From: Kordiimonas aquimaris
GTDB lineage: Bacteria > Pseudomonadota > Alphaproteobacteria > Sphingomonadales > Kordiimonadaceae
Assembly (NCBI RefSeq): GCF_025574485.1
Contig: NZ_JAOBPO010000001.1
Location: 69,501-133,500 of the forward strand
Direction: 5' to 3'
DNA: 64,000 nt
Below are positions 27,828 to 35,277 of the stretch, piece after piece (position 1 is the first letter of the stretch; the number at the start of each line of letters is the position of its first letter). Under the pieces are notes generated by a model. It had not been told where the DNA came from, ran no database searches, and worked only from the letters and a program-made list of their open reading frames with translations. The position numbers were made by a program, and so were the translations under genes.

Positions 27828-28835
27828 TTGAGCATTCAAACAGGTCGAATTTTTATTCTAGGCGCCGGATTTTCAGCGGGAGCGGGAATTCCACTAACCA
27901 ACAAGTTACTTCCAGAAGCCGTACGACTGTTCAGGAAAGAGGCACCTGGCCTTCTTTCGCGTGTGGAAGGTTATGCGGATCAAATAGATGTCGACCTTGT
28001 TGGTAGTCCCGATGCGAAAGACTTCGCCCGATTGTGCACGTACTTAGATTTTGTCGAATTACGCGAGCATGCAGGGGGTGAACGCTGGAGTGATCAAGGC
28101 AGTAGGGAACGAATGGCCCTAAAGTTCTTTCTTGCAAAAGCAATCGCTTCCTCCACGCCAGCGTTGCCCAACATTCCAGACTACTACAAACACTTTGCCT
28201 CCAAACTTACCTCAGACGATATTGTGTTAACATTCAACTGGGACACTCTTCTCGAAATGACTCTTCGAAGGGAGGGCTTGCCATATTCATATGGTTTTGA
28301 AGATGACCATCTTGACATAATGAAGATGCATGGGTCGGTACATTGGATTCAAGGGCAGCCCACTACCATGGGGACAGGGGGTAAGAGTTTCGGGTTTCAG
28401 CCCATAGGATATTCTACGGAGATGCAGCCGACAGAAATTTACACGTCTGACGCGCTAGAAAACTCTGACAAATGGGACCAAGCACACTGCTTAACTGGAG
28501 AAGTTAAACCGCTGCTTGTTCTACCAGGATATGGGAAAACGAACGACCTTCGACTATTATCAACACTGTGGTATCGCCCTGAATTTCTAAACATAAGACA
28601 AGGCGGTATCTCAATAATCGGTCTTAGCGTCAGTGAAGATGACTACATCGTCGACAGTTTATTTCGCTATTTGTTTCGAGGTGTATTTTCGCCAGAGAGG
28701 AAAATCCGGATCATTAATCCAGATGCTAACGCAAGCAAGAAATTCAAGGCGTTGGCGGCGACGGATACTACCCTAGAAATCGTAGAGAAAAATTTTGATT
28801 CCGGGACCGTGCCTTTCTCCCTTCATGAAAACTGA
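27828..28835 (+). CDS. SIR2-like domain protein (putative NADase, defence candidate)
   Basis: A 335-residue protein with the SIR2 Rossmann signatures in order: 'GAGFSAGAGIP' (12-22), 'LTFNWDTLLE' (134-143, the NxD pair), catalytic His in 'MHGSVHW' (167-173), 'IIGLSVSEDD' (263-272) and 'INPD' (296-299). The four zinc-binding cysteines of protein deacetylase sirtuins are absent. This pattern fits SIR2-like proteins that hydrolyse NAD+ in bacterial antiphage systems rather than protein deacetylases. The start is TTG at 27828, seven bases behind GGAG. It has no fused sensor domain, so the anchored protein just upstream is the likely partner. It lies inside a tRNA-Phe island. Confidence 0.85.
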   Translation: MSIQTGRIFILGAGFSAGAGIPLTNKLLPEAVRLFRKEAPGLLSRVEGYADQIDVDLVGSPDAKDFARLCTYLDFVELREHAGGERWSDQGSRERMALKFFLAKAIASSTPALPNIPDYYKHFASKLTSDDIVLTFNWDTLLEMTLRREGLPYSYGFEDDHLDIMKMHGSVHWIQGQPTTMGTGGKSFGFQPIGYSTEMQPTEIYTSDALENSDKWDQAHCLTGEVKPLLVLPGYGKTNDLRLLSTLWYRPEFLNIRQGGISIIGLSVSEDDYIVDSLFRYLFRGVFSPERKIRIINPDANASKKFKALAATDTTLEIVEKNFDSGTVPFSLHEN

Positions 28836-28857
28836 TTTAGCTGATTAATCCCGAATT

Positions 28858-28908
28858 GCTGGCTTGAAAATCCGCGTGTCGGTAGTTCAAATCTACCCTC
28901 TGGCACCA
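28858..28908 (+). repeat. tRNA-Phe 3' fragment (copy 3, att-like)
   Basis: From 28864 the block TTGAAAATCCGCGTGTCGGT is identical to tRNA-Phe 26772-26791, followed by an intact T-arm in which both strands changed together (GGTAG-TTCAAAT-CTACC), then CTCTGGCACCACTT against CCCGGGCACCACTT. There is no 5' half. It begins 22 bases behind the SIR2 gene stop and marks the distal end of that cargo. A fragment running from the anticodon loop to CCA is the classical footprint left by tyrosine-integrase insertion. Confidence 0.88.
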
Positions 28909-29039
28909 CTTTTCTTTCAGAGAACGGTTCGCGTTATAGCTTACGAGCGGTTTTGTCGTTTTTACCGACACTTTTTACCGAGCGGCAGCTCGCCAACCAT
29001 CCCGTAACCAATGAATATTATATTGCACTGCTGCTATTG

Positions 29040-30227
29040 CTAAAGCTGACACAATATTTCTGCGGCTTTCAGCAAAGTGCCGTCGTTTTTAGCAAAACAC
29101 AGGCGTATCACTTTATTATTCTTAAGATAAGTTTCCCGTTGTTCCGATTGGTAAAAAGGACTGAGAGGAATGGCGGCAACGCCTATTTCTTTAGTTAACC
29201 ACTCACAAAATTCGCGGTCACCCAGTGCTGATATGGCTGAATAATCCAACAATAAAAAATACGTACCTTTTGAGGGCAGCACCTTAAAACGTGAGCCTTC
29301 TAGCGCGCTGACGAGTAAATCTCGTTTTTGCTGGTAAAAACTTGCCAAACCAGTGACATGTGATGGCTGCTCTCTTAGCATTTGTGCAATGGCTATTTGC
29401 GCAGGGGTAAATGAGCAAAAGGTGACGTATTGATGTATTTTTCTGAACTCCGCAGACAGCGCGTCCGGTGCAGCGCAGTAGCCCATTTTCCAGCCGGTAC
29501 AATGAAAAGTCTTGCCAAAACTAGAGACGACAAAGGCGCGCCTGAATAACGCGGGGTACCGTAAAACACTCTCATGCCTTAGGCCGTCAAAGGTCATGTG
29601 CTCGTATACTTCGTCGCTGATGACATATAAATTATATTTTTCAACCAATGTCTCTAGCGTACTAAGGTCAGACTGGCTCAGTATTGAACCCGTTGGATTG
29701 TGCGGGTTGTTAATGATAATGGCGCGTGTATTGGCATTAACGGTTTGTTCTACCAGTACCCAGTTTATTTCATAGCTTGGGGCCTCAAGTGCGATATGGC
29801 GACAAACGCCGCCTGCAAGCTCAACGGCAGGTTCGTAAGAGTCGTAGGCAGGGTCAAAAACAATCACTTCATCATTTTTGCGCACAAGGGTTTGTATAGC
29901 GACCCATAAGGCTTCAGTTGCGCCTGCAGTAATAGTAACGCCCTTCAGGCCATCAAGTTTTTGTTCAACAGTTAATTCAGTTTGATAATGCCTGTGCACC
30001 ATTTCGGCAATTTGAGTTAACAATTCAGGCAAACCATTTGAGGGTGCGTATTGATTGTGCCCTTCATGAATGGCCTGATTAATTTTATCTTTTAAAAAAG
30101 CGGGTGCATCAAATTCAGGGAAGCCTTGAGCCAAATTAATCGCTTGATGCTCGTTAGCCATTATCGACATTTCAGTGAAAATACTGGTCTCTAAATTTGG
30201 CAGTTTACTGGTAAAAGCAGATGACAC
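29040..30227 (-). CDS. PLP-dependent aminotransferase (methionine/kynurenine-type)
   Basis: A 395-residue class I/II aminotransferase. It has 'NLAQGFPEFDAP' near residue 32, 'NNPHNPTG' near 172-179, 'SDEVYEHM' near 205-212, the PLP-binding lysine in 'SFGKTFHCTGWKMGY' near 236-250, and Arg in 'IRLCFAK' for substrate carboxylate. The pattern matches the YbdL/methionine aminotransferase and kynurenine aminotransferase branch. The start is GTG at 30227, six bases behind AGGAG. It is the only gene between tRNA-Phe copies 3 and 4 and is read against the tRNA. The sequence feels more gammaproteobacterial than its neighbours, suggesting transfer; no search was done. Confidence 0.88.
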   Translation of the reverse strand: MSSAFTSKLPNLETSIFTEMSIMANEHQAINLAQGFPEFDAPAFLKDKINQAIHEGHNQYAPSNGLPELLTQIAEMVHRHYQTELTVEQKLDGLKGVTITAGATEALWVAIQTLVRKNDEVIVFDPAYDSYEPAVELAGGVCRHIALEAPSYEINWVLVEQTVNANTRAIIINNPHNPTGSILSQSDLSTLETLVEKYNLYVISDEVYEHMTFDGLRHESVLRYPALFRRAFVVSSFGKTFHCTGWKMGYCAAPDALSAEFRKIHQYVTFCSFTPAQIAIAQMLREQPSHVTGLASFYQQKRDLLVSALEGSRFKVLPSKGTYFLLLDYSAISALGDREFCEWLTKEIGVAAIPLSPFYQSEQRETYLKNNKVIRLCFAKNDGTLLKAAEILCQL

Positions 30228-30331
30228 CAAAGGCTCCTATGATTTTATGAGCGAGCTTGCTTAAGCTCTTTTGCAAAAGCAAAACTATTGAAATTCAATA
30301 TACTAAGCAACCCGACACCGAACCAACTACT

Positions 30332-30419
30332 GCTGGATTGAAAACCCGCGTGTCGGTGGTTCAAACCGAATGAAGCGAAGGTGGCGAGCATCGCCGAGTC
30401 TAATCCACCTCCGGCACCA
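30332..30419 (+). repeat. tRNA-Phe 3' fragment with T-loop insertion (copy 4, att-like)
   Basis: GCTGGATTGAAAACCCGCG then TGTCGGTGGTTCAAA (30332-30365) matches tRNA-Phe from the anticodon stem to mid T-loop. A 35-base insertion occupies 30366-30400. TCCACC (from 30404) then TCCGGCACCA completes the T-arm and acceptor. Removing the insertion restores a perfect GGTGG-TTCAAAT-CCACC arm. The inserted element is 29/35 identical to the one in copy 2. It marks the distal boundary of the aminotransferase cargo. Confidence 0.85.
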
Positions 30420-30506
30420 TTTTTCTAACCATTCGATTGTAATATGGTCATTCGAGTAGGTACAGCGAGTTATCGTTGTCAGTTTTTCTAATGTTATTTT
30501 GAGAGC

Positions 30507-31892
30507 TCAAGCAGCCACGGTCTGAGTCAACAGGTTCTCGTTCTTCGCAACGAAGGCTTCCAGCGTTTTGAAGAAATTTAGAATGTCTTCATTCTCATTC
30601 GTCGCATTTACTGTCACCAGCCGGATGAAAGTATCATCCCTGAACGATCCGTATCCGACCAAAAGTTCTGAATGCTCATACAGTGCCGTGCAGATGTCTT
30701 CGGCGGGAATACCTTTATAATTAAAGCAGGCCGCAATGGTGTTGTCTTCGCTGTAATCAGTATAGTCAGGGTTGTTTCTGATATATGCGCGTGCCGTATC
30801 TGCCAGTTCAAACTGCTTATCAACAATTTTTTCAAGCCCGTTTGTGCCCACACTTTTCCACAGCACCCAAAGTTTCAGCGCGTCATTTCTGCGGCCGCAC
30901 TGAACGGAGGTTTTGCCCGGGTTAAAGTCATCCTCGTCGGTTTGGTAAAGATAGCTCGCATCATTAGAGAAGGAATCATGCAGGTGTTTTTTGTCTTTCA
31001 CCACGATGAGGGAACAACTAAGCGGCGTGCCCAGCGTTTTGTGCGCATTGATCGTAAACGAGTCTGCGTTTTCTACGCCTTTAATTAAATGCTTGTACGT
31101 ATCGCTGAAAAGGACAGCGCCGCCGTATGCCCCGTCAACATGCAGCCAGATGTTATGTTCTTTTGCGATTGCGCTGGCCGCGACCAGATCATCAAACACG
31201 CCGAGCACCGTTGTGCCTGCCGTACAGTTAATGAGGACAGGGTGATACCCTTTCGCGATGTCATCCTGAATTGTTGCGCGCAAAACCGCCATATCCATAC
31301 GGCCTTGGTCGTCTGTAGCAATTTTCCTGACACCTGCGCGCCCTATGCCGACAAACGCTGCATTTTTTTGTGTACTGTAATGGCCTTCTGCTGATGTGTA
31401 GACGGTCATTTTTTGCGCTACACCTTCAAACCTTATTTGGTCATTGAAGGCATCACGGGCCATCATCATGCCCATAAAGTTGGTCATGGAACCACCGGGC
31501 GCAAGTGCGCCGTCTGCTTGCGGGCCCCAGCCGACCATATCGCACACTTCACGCAGTATCGCTTTTTCCACGCCCACCTGAGGGCCAGCCGCTTTGTATG
31601 TGTACATGCTGTTATTGAGGATAACGGACATGAGGTCACCCAGAACAGCCTTGTCCTGGCGGCCGCCAAAAAGTTGATTGAAAAACCCGGGGGTGGCTGT
31701 GCGCGGTGAGGCAAAAACCAAACTCTTTAAAGAGTTCTCAAGCGCTGTAGCGCTGATCCCTTCTTTTTGTAATTTGATATCAAGGCGCTCGTACAATTCA
31801 GTTGAGGGTATATGCTCAGCAACAGGGTTCTCTGCTTCATCCGCCAGCAGCTCACTGACCAGGCGATTGAAAATCTCTAAACTTTGTTTCAT
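30507..31892 (-). CDS. Group II PLP-dependent amino acid decarboxylase
   Basis: A 461-residue decarboxylase of the aromatic-amino-acid/glutamate/cysteine-sulfinate group. Residues seen: His170 in 'SAEGHYS' (ring stacking), 'HVDGAYGG' with Asp253 (pyridine nitrogen) and PLP-binding Lys285 in 'NAHKTLGTPL'. 'TPGFFNQLFGG' near 67-77 is the substrate-loop region typical of cysteine-sulfinate/aspartate/glutamate-like members. It removes the alpha-carboxyl of an amino acid; the substrate is not certain. GAGGG precedes the ATG. It lies just behind the last tRNA-Phe fragment and may be either resident or part of an older island layer. Confidence 0.9.
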   Translation of the reverse strand: MKQSLEIFNRLVSELLADEAENPVAEHIPSTELYERLDIKLQKEGISATALENSLKSLVFASPRTATPGFFNQLFGGRQDKAVLGDLMSVILNNSMYTYKAAGPQVGVEKAILREVCDMVGWGPQADGALAPGGSMTNFMGMMMARDAFNDQIRFEGVAQKMTVYTSAEGHYSTQKNAAFVGIGRAGVRKIATDDQGRMDMAVLRATIQDDIAKGYHPVLINCTAGTTVLGVFDDLVAASAIAKEHNIWLHVDGAYGGAVLFSDTYKHLIKGVENADSFTINAHKTLGTPLSCSLIVVKDKKHLHDSFSNDASYLYQTDEDDFNPGKTSVQCGRRNDALKLWVLWKSVGTNGLEKIVDKQFELADTARAYIRNNPDYTDYSEDNTIAACFNYKGIPAEDICTALYEHSELLVGYGSFRDDTFIRLVTVNATNENEDILNFFKTLEAFVAKNENLLTQTVAA

Positions 31893-32077
31893 TTTCCCTC
31901 AAATTCTAATTTTTAATGTGCTGCGCACATATATAGCTCAATACGCATTCACGCAAATACAAGCCTTTGTTACTGCGAACTTGATGGAAAGTGTTAGTGT
32001 TTTGTGGTTTTGCATTACCTCCAAATTCGGTTATCGTACTTAAGTTACAGGTGGGTACATGTATGGGGAGCGGTTCA

Positions 32078-34495
32078 ATGACCACATTTCAAAAATATAT
32101 TCTAACAACAACGGCGAGCATTGCCTTAATGGCTCATGCTGGTATGGCAATGGCGCAGGATGCACCCATTGTGCAACCGGGCGCGCCGGGCAAGCCAGCG
32201 CAAGCGCTTGATGCCAAGAAGGCCATTGAGATAGCCAACAACAGCTACTCCACTGATGATGTGCAATTTATGCAGGACATGATCCCGCATCATAACCAAG
32301 CCGTACAGATGGCCGCACTTGTGGCTAGTCGCACCAATACGGAAGAGCTGATTGAAATTGCAGGTCGCATTGATGCGTCTCAAGCAGATGAAATCAGATT
32401 TATGTCGCAGTGGCTGGCAGCGCGCGGTGAAAATGTACCTGAACCAACCGCGCACGAAGGCATGAACATGTCGCATGAAATGGCAGGCATGGCATCACCA
32501 ACACAAATGGCCGCATTGGCCGCAGCAAACGCGACAGACTTTGACCGCATGTTTCTGGAGCTTATGATCGCGCACCACAAAGGCGCGATTACCATGGTGA
32601 ACGACCTGCTTAGTCATTCTGGTTCTGCTTACGACCCTGTGCTCTTTGATTTTGTCAGCGACATCACCAATGACCAGACCTCGGAAATCAAGCGTATGAC
32701 CGGATTGCTTGTTGGCTTGTCTAACGATCCACGTGCCGGTTTGGCTGCTGGCTTTGATGATGCCGGTGAAGCCGCAATGAATGTTGCACTTATTGCAACA
32801 CTGCCGCGTCCTGCCGGATTTTTTGACCCGGACAATCCGTCTGACCTTCCGCCTGTCATTGAATCTGATGATGAAGCAGGTGAAACAGATGAAGAAGCAG
32901 ACGTTAAGCGCGGCGAACGCTCGCCGTTTTTGAGCTTCTCCAACACCGACATGGCCTTCTCAGGCGATAAGCTGGTTGTTGGCAGCTACCACGGTTTCAA
33001 CGTTTATCAGCTACAGGAAGGTGGTACACCCAAATTATACAGCTCCGTTGTTTGTCCCGGCGGGCAAGGCGACATCTCGATTGTTGGTGACTTGCTGATT
33101 ATGTCAGTGGAGCAAACCCGCGGCCGCGTTGATTGTGGCCGCCAAGGCATCAGTGAAGACGTAAGCGCTGACCGGTTCCGTGGTCTGCGGATTTTTGATA
33201 TCAGCGACTTGGCACGCCCACGACAAGTAGGACAGGTTCAAACCTGCCGTGGTTCACACACCCATTCGGTTGTGTCTGGACCGGGCAAAGACGGCAAGAT
33301 TGTTGTTTACAACTCAGGCACATCATCCGTGCGTAGCGAAGAAGAGCTTGCAGGGTGCGTAGGCCGCGTGCCAGGCGATGAGCGCACCGCCCTGTTCCGT
33401 ATTGATGTGATTGAAATTCCGGTTGATAACCCAGCCAATTCGCGGATTGTTGACAGCCCTGCGGTGTTTGCAGACCAAGAGACCGGCAGAATAGCTGGAT
33501 TGTGGCAAGGCGGCGACCACGGTGCCAACACGCAAGACACCAGTGAAACAGATCAATGCCACGACATCACGGTGTTCCCCGAAGCCAAAATTGCCGCGGG
33601 TGCATGCTCGGGCAACGGCATCATCTTCGATATCTCCGATCCGCTAAAACCAACACGTATCGATGTGGTGACAGACCCAGGCTTTGCTTACTGGCATTCA
33701 GCCACCTTCAACAACGATGGCACCAAAGTATTGTTTACCGATGAGTGGGGCGGCGGTGGCCGTCCGCGCTGTTTGGCGCATGACCCCAAAACATGGGGTG
33801 CGAATGTCTTTTACGATATTGTCGACAGAAAGCTGGAATACAGAGGCCGGTTCAAGCTACCTGCACCGCAGTCAGAGACGGAAAACTGCGTAGCACATAA
33901 TGGCTCTGCTGTGCCTGTGCCGGGCCGCGATATCTTTGTACAAGCATGGTATCAAGGCGGTGTATCCGTGATTGATTTTACCGATTCCACCAACCCGCAA
34001 GAGATCGCCTTCTTTGACCGTGGGCCTATCCACGAGGACGTTCTGGTCACGGGCGGTTTTTGGTCAGCCTATTGGTATAACGGCAAAATTTATGGTAGCG
34101 AAATTGTCCGCGGTCTGGATGTAATGGCCCTGTTGCCCAGTGAATATCTGACCGAAAATGAAATTGCTGCTGCTTCCATTGCAGACCAGGGAACGGTCTT
34201 CAATCCGCAGCAACAGTTCCGGGTTTCATGGCCTGCAGACCCTGTTGTGGCACGCGCCTATATCGACCAGCTTCAGCGCAGCAATGCTTTGTCAGCATCG
34301 ACTGTCTCAAATTTAACGACAGCCCTTGATCGTTCCCAGGCAAGTCTGGAACAAGGTAGCCGCGACGCAAACACAGCAAACCAATTGACAACACTCGCTA
34401 CGGCGTTGAATGCAAGCGAAGGCAACGCCAAAACGCAGGAGCGATTGGCATCACTTGGTGAAACCTTAAACGGCATTGCCGCAAAACTACGTTAA
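32078..34495 (+). CDS. Exported DUF305 - LVIVD-repeat (beta-propeller) protein
   Basis: An 805-residue secreted protein with a signal peptide ending 'MAMAQ' (about residue 26). Residues 40-225 hold a duplicated DUF305 (ferritin-like four-helix) unit, each half with its own His pair ('MIPHHNQAVQMA' and 'MIAHHKGAITMV'), suggestive of metal binding. An acidic linker (about 270-300) leads to a long LVIVD-type beta-propeller region ('RGLRIFDISD', 'GIIFDISD', 'GGVSVIDFTD') with 'CRGSHTHS' and 'YWHSATF' histidines. The last 80 residues look helical. The ATG at 32078 follows GGGGAG. It may be a periplasmic or surface metal-handling protein; its role is unproven. Confidence 0.85.
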   Translation: MTTFQKYILTTTASIALMAHAGMAMAQDAPIVQPGAPGKPAQALDAKKAIEIANNSYSTDDVQFMQDMIPHHNQAVQMAALVASRTNTEELIEIAGRIDASQADEIRFMSQWLAARGENVPEPTAHEGMNMSHEMAGMASPTQMAALAAANATDFDRMFLELMIAHHKGAITMVNDLLSHSGSAYDPVLFDFVSDITNDQTSEIKRMTGLLVGLSNDPRAGLAAGFDDAGEAAMNVALIATLPRPAGFFDPDNPSDLPPVIESDDEAGETDEEADVKRGERSPFLSFSNTDMAFSGDKLVVGSYHGFNVYQLQEGGTPKLYSSVVCPGGQGDISIVGDLLIMSVEQTRGRVDCGRQGISEDVSADRFRGLRIFDISDLARPRQVGQVQTCRGSHTHSVVSGPGKDGKIVVYNSGTSSVRSEEELAGCVGRVPGDERTALFRIDVIEIPVDNPANSRIVDSPAVFADQETGRIAGLWQGGDHGANTQDTSETDQCHDITVFPEAKIAAGACSGNGIIFDISDPLKPTRIDVVTDPGFAYWHSATFNNDGTKVLFTDEWGGGGRPRCLAHDPKTWGANVFYDIVDRKLEYRGRFKLPAPQSETENCVAHNGSAVPVPGRDIFVQAWYQGGVSVIDFTDSTNPQEIAFFDRGPIHEDVLVTGGFWSAYWYNGKIYGSEIVRGLDVMALLPSEYLTENEIAAASIADQGTVFNPQQQFRVSWPADPVVARAYIDQLQRSNALSASTVSNLTTALDRSQASLEQGSRDANTANQLTTLATALNASEGNAKTQERLASLGETLNGIAAKLR

Positions 34496-34519
34496 GTTAA
34501 AACATGACAGAACCACATC

Positions 34520-34545
34520 GGCCTGAAGTTCAACAGCTTCAGGCC
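34520..34545. terminator. Hairpin behind the DUF305-LVIVD gene
   Basis: Perfect 9-bp stem GGCCTGAAG / CTTCAGGCC (34520-34528 and 34537-34545) with an eight-base loop, 24 bases after the stop. The tail is TTATCTAT, a weak U-tract, so it is a probable rather than certain terminator. Confidence 0.6.
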
Positions 34546-34620
34546 TTATCTATAACTACCCTTTGACAAGGACGCATTTTAATCTCACAGTTTGCTCTAC
34601 CAAGATTAGGCATTAACGTT

Positions 34621-35277
34621 ATGACAAAACGCCCTGAAAAAAAGAGTGAAACAATTGAAGTTCGCGTGTCTTACACCGAAAAACTCGCATTTATGGAAGC
34701 ATGCCGCCAAGCTGGCACAACCGCAAGCCACGCCATTCGGGATTATATCGGGGATTTTCTGAACCCTGCGAGCAGCAAAACAACGCGTAATCATATGGCA
34801 ACAGCAATTGGTCTTATTCTGATCGCAGGCCTAGCAGGAACGACGGCATATTTCTCTCTCAACCAGCTAAACCACATTACTGTCGGTGAAAAAGTAGTGC
34901 GCTATTTCGACCATAACGGTGACAACGTCATAACAACTGTAGACACCATAAACCTTGCAAACAAAGACACAATTAACTGGCTTTTAGCGACAGGCGATAA
35001 AAACAAAAACGGCGCGCTGGATGCTGCAGAGATCGATGCATTCGCTGATGTAACAATCGAACTACGCGCTGAGCACCTCGATGGAGCCACAGCAAGTACT
35101 GGCGAAAAAATCATTGTTATGCCGCCAAATCTGACCCCCACCGAACGCGATGCATTTTTGAAACAGCTTACCGACATACCAACTATCAGCAACAATGATC
35201 AAGACAGGTTGAAACGACTAATTGATGCCCTCAGCACGCCAAGCGTGAAAGCAGAAAGCACCAAAAAAACCAACTAG
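34621..35277 (+). CDS. Membrane protein with RHH-like N-terminus and paired EF-hands
   Basis: A 218-residue protein with an unusual layout. Residues 9-47 ('ETIEVRVSYTEKLAFMEACR', then a helix ending at 'DYIGDFL') resemble a ribbon-helix-helix DNA-binding fold. One transmembrane helix spans 60-80. Two EF-hand loops follow: D97-x-N99-x-D101..D108 and D126-x-N128-x-N130..E137, both with acceptable calcium ligands at positions 1, 3, 5, 9 and 12. By topology the N-terminus would be cytoplasmic and the EF-hands periplasmic. The family is not recognised. It converges with and overlaps the next gene's stop by four bases. Confidence 0.72.
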   Translation: MTKRPEKKSETIEVRVSYTEKLAFMEACRQAGTTASHAIRDYIGDFLNPASSKTTRNHMATAIGLILIAGLAGTTAYFSLNQLNHITVGEKVVRYFDHNGDNVITTVDTINLANKDTINWLLATGDKNKNGALDAAEIDAFADVTIELRAEHLDGATASTGEKIIVMPPNLTPTERDAFLKQLTDIPTISNNDQDRLKRLIDALSTPSVKAESTKKTN

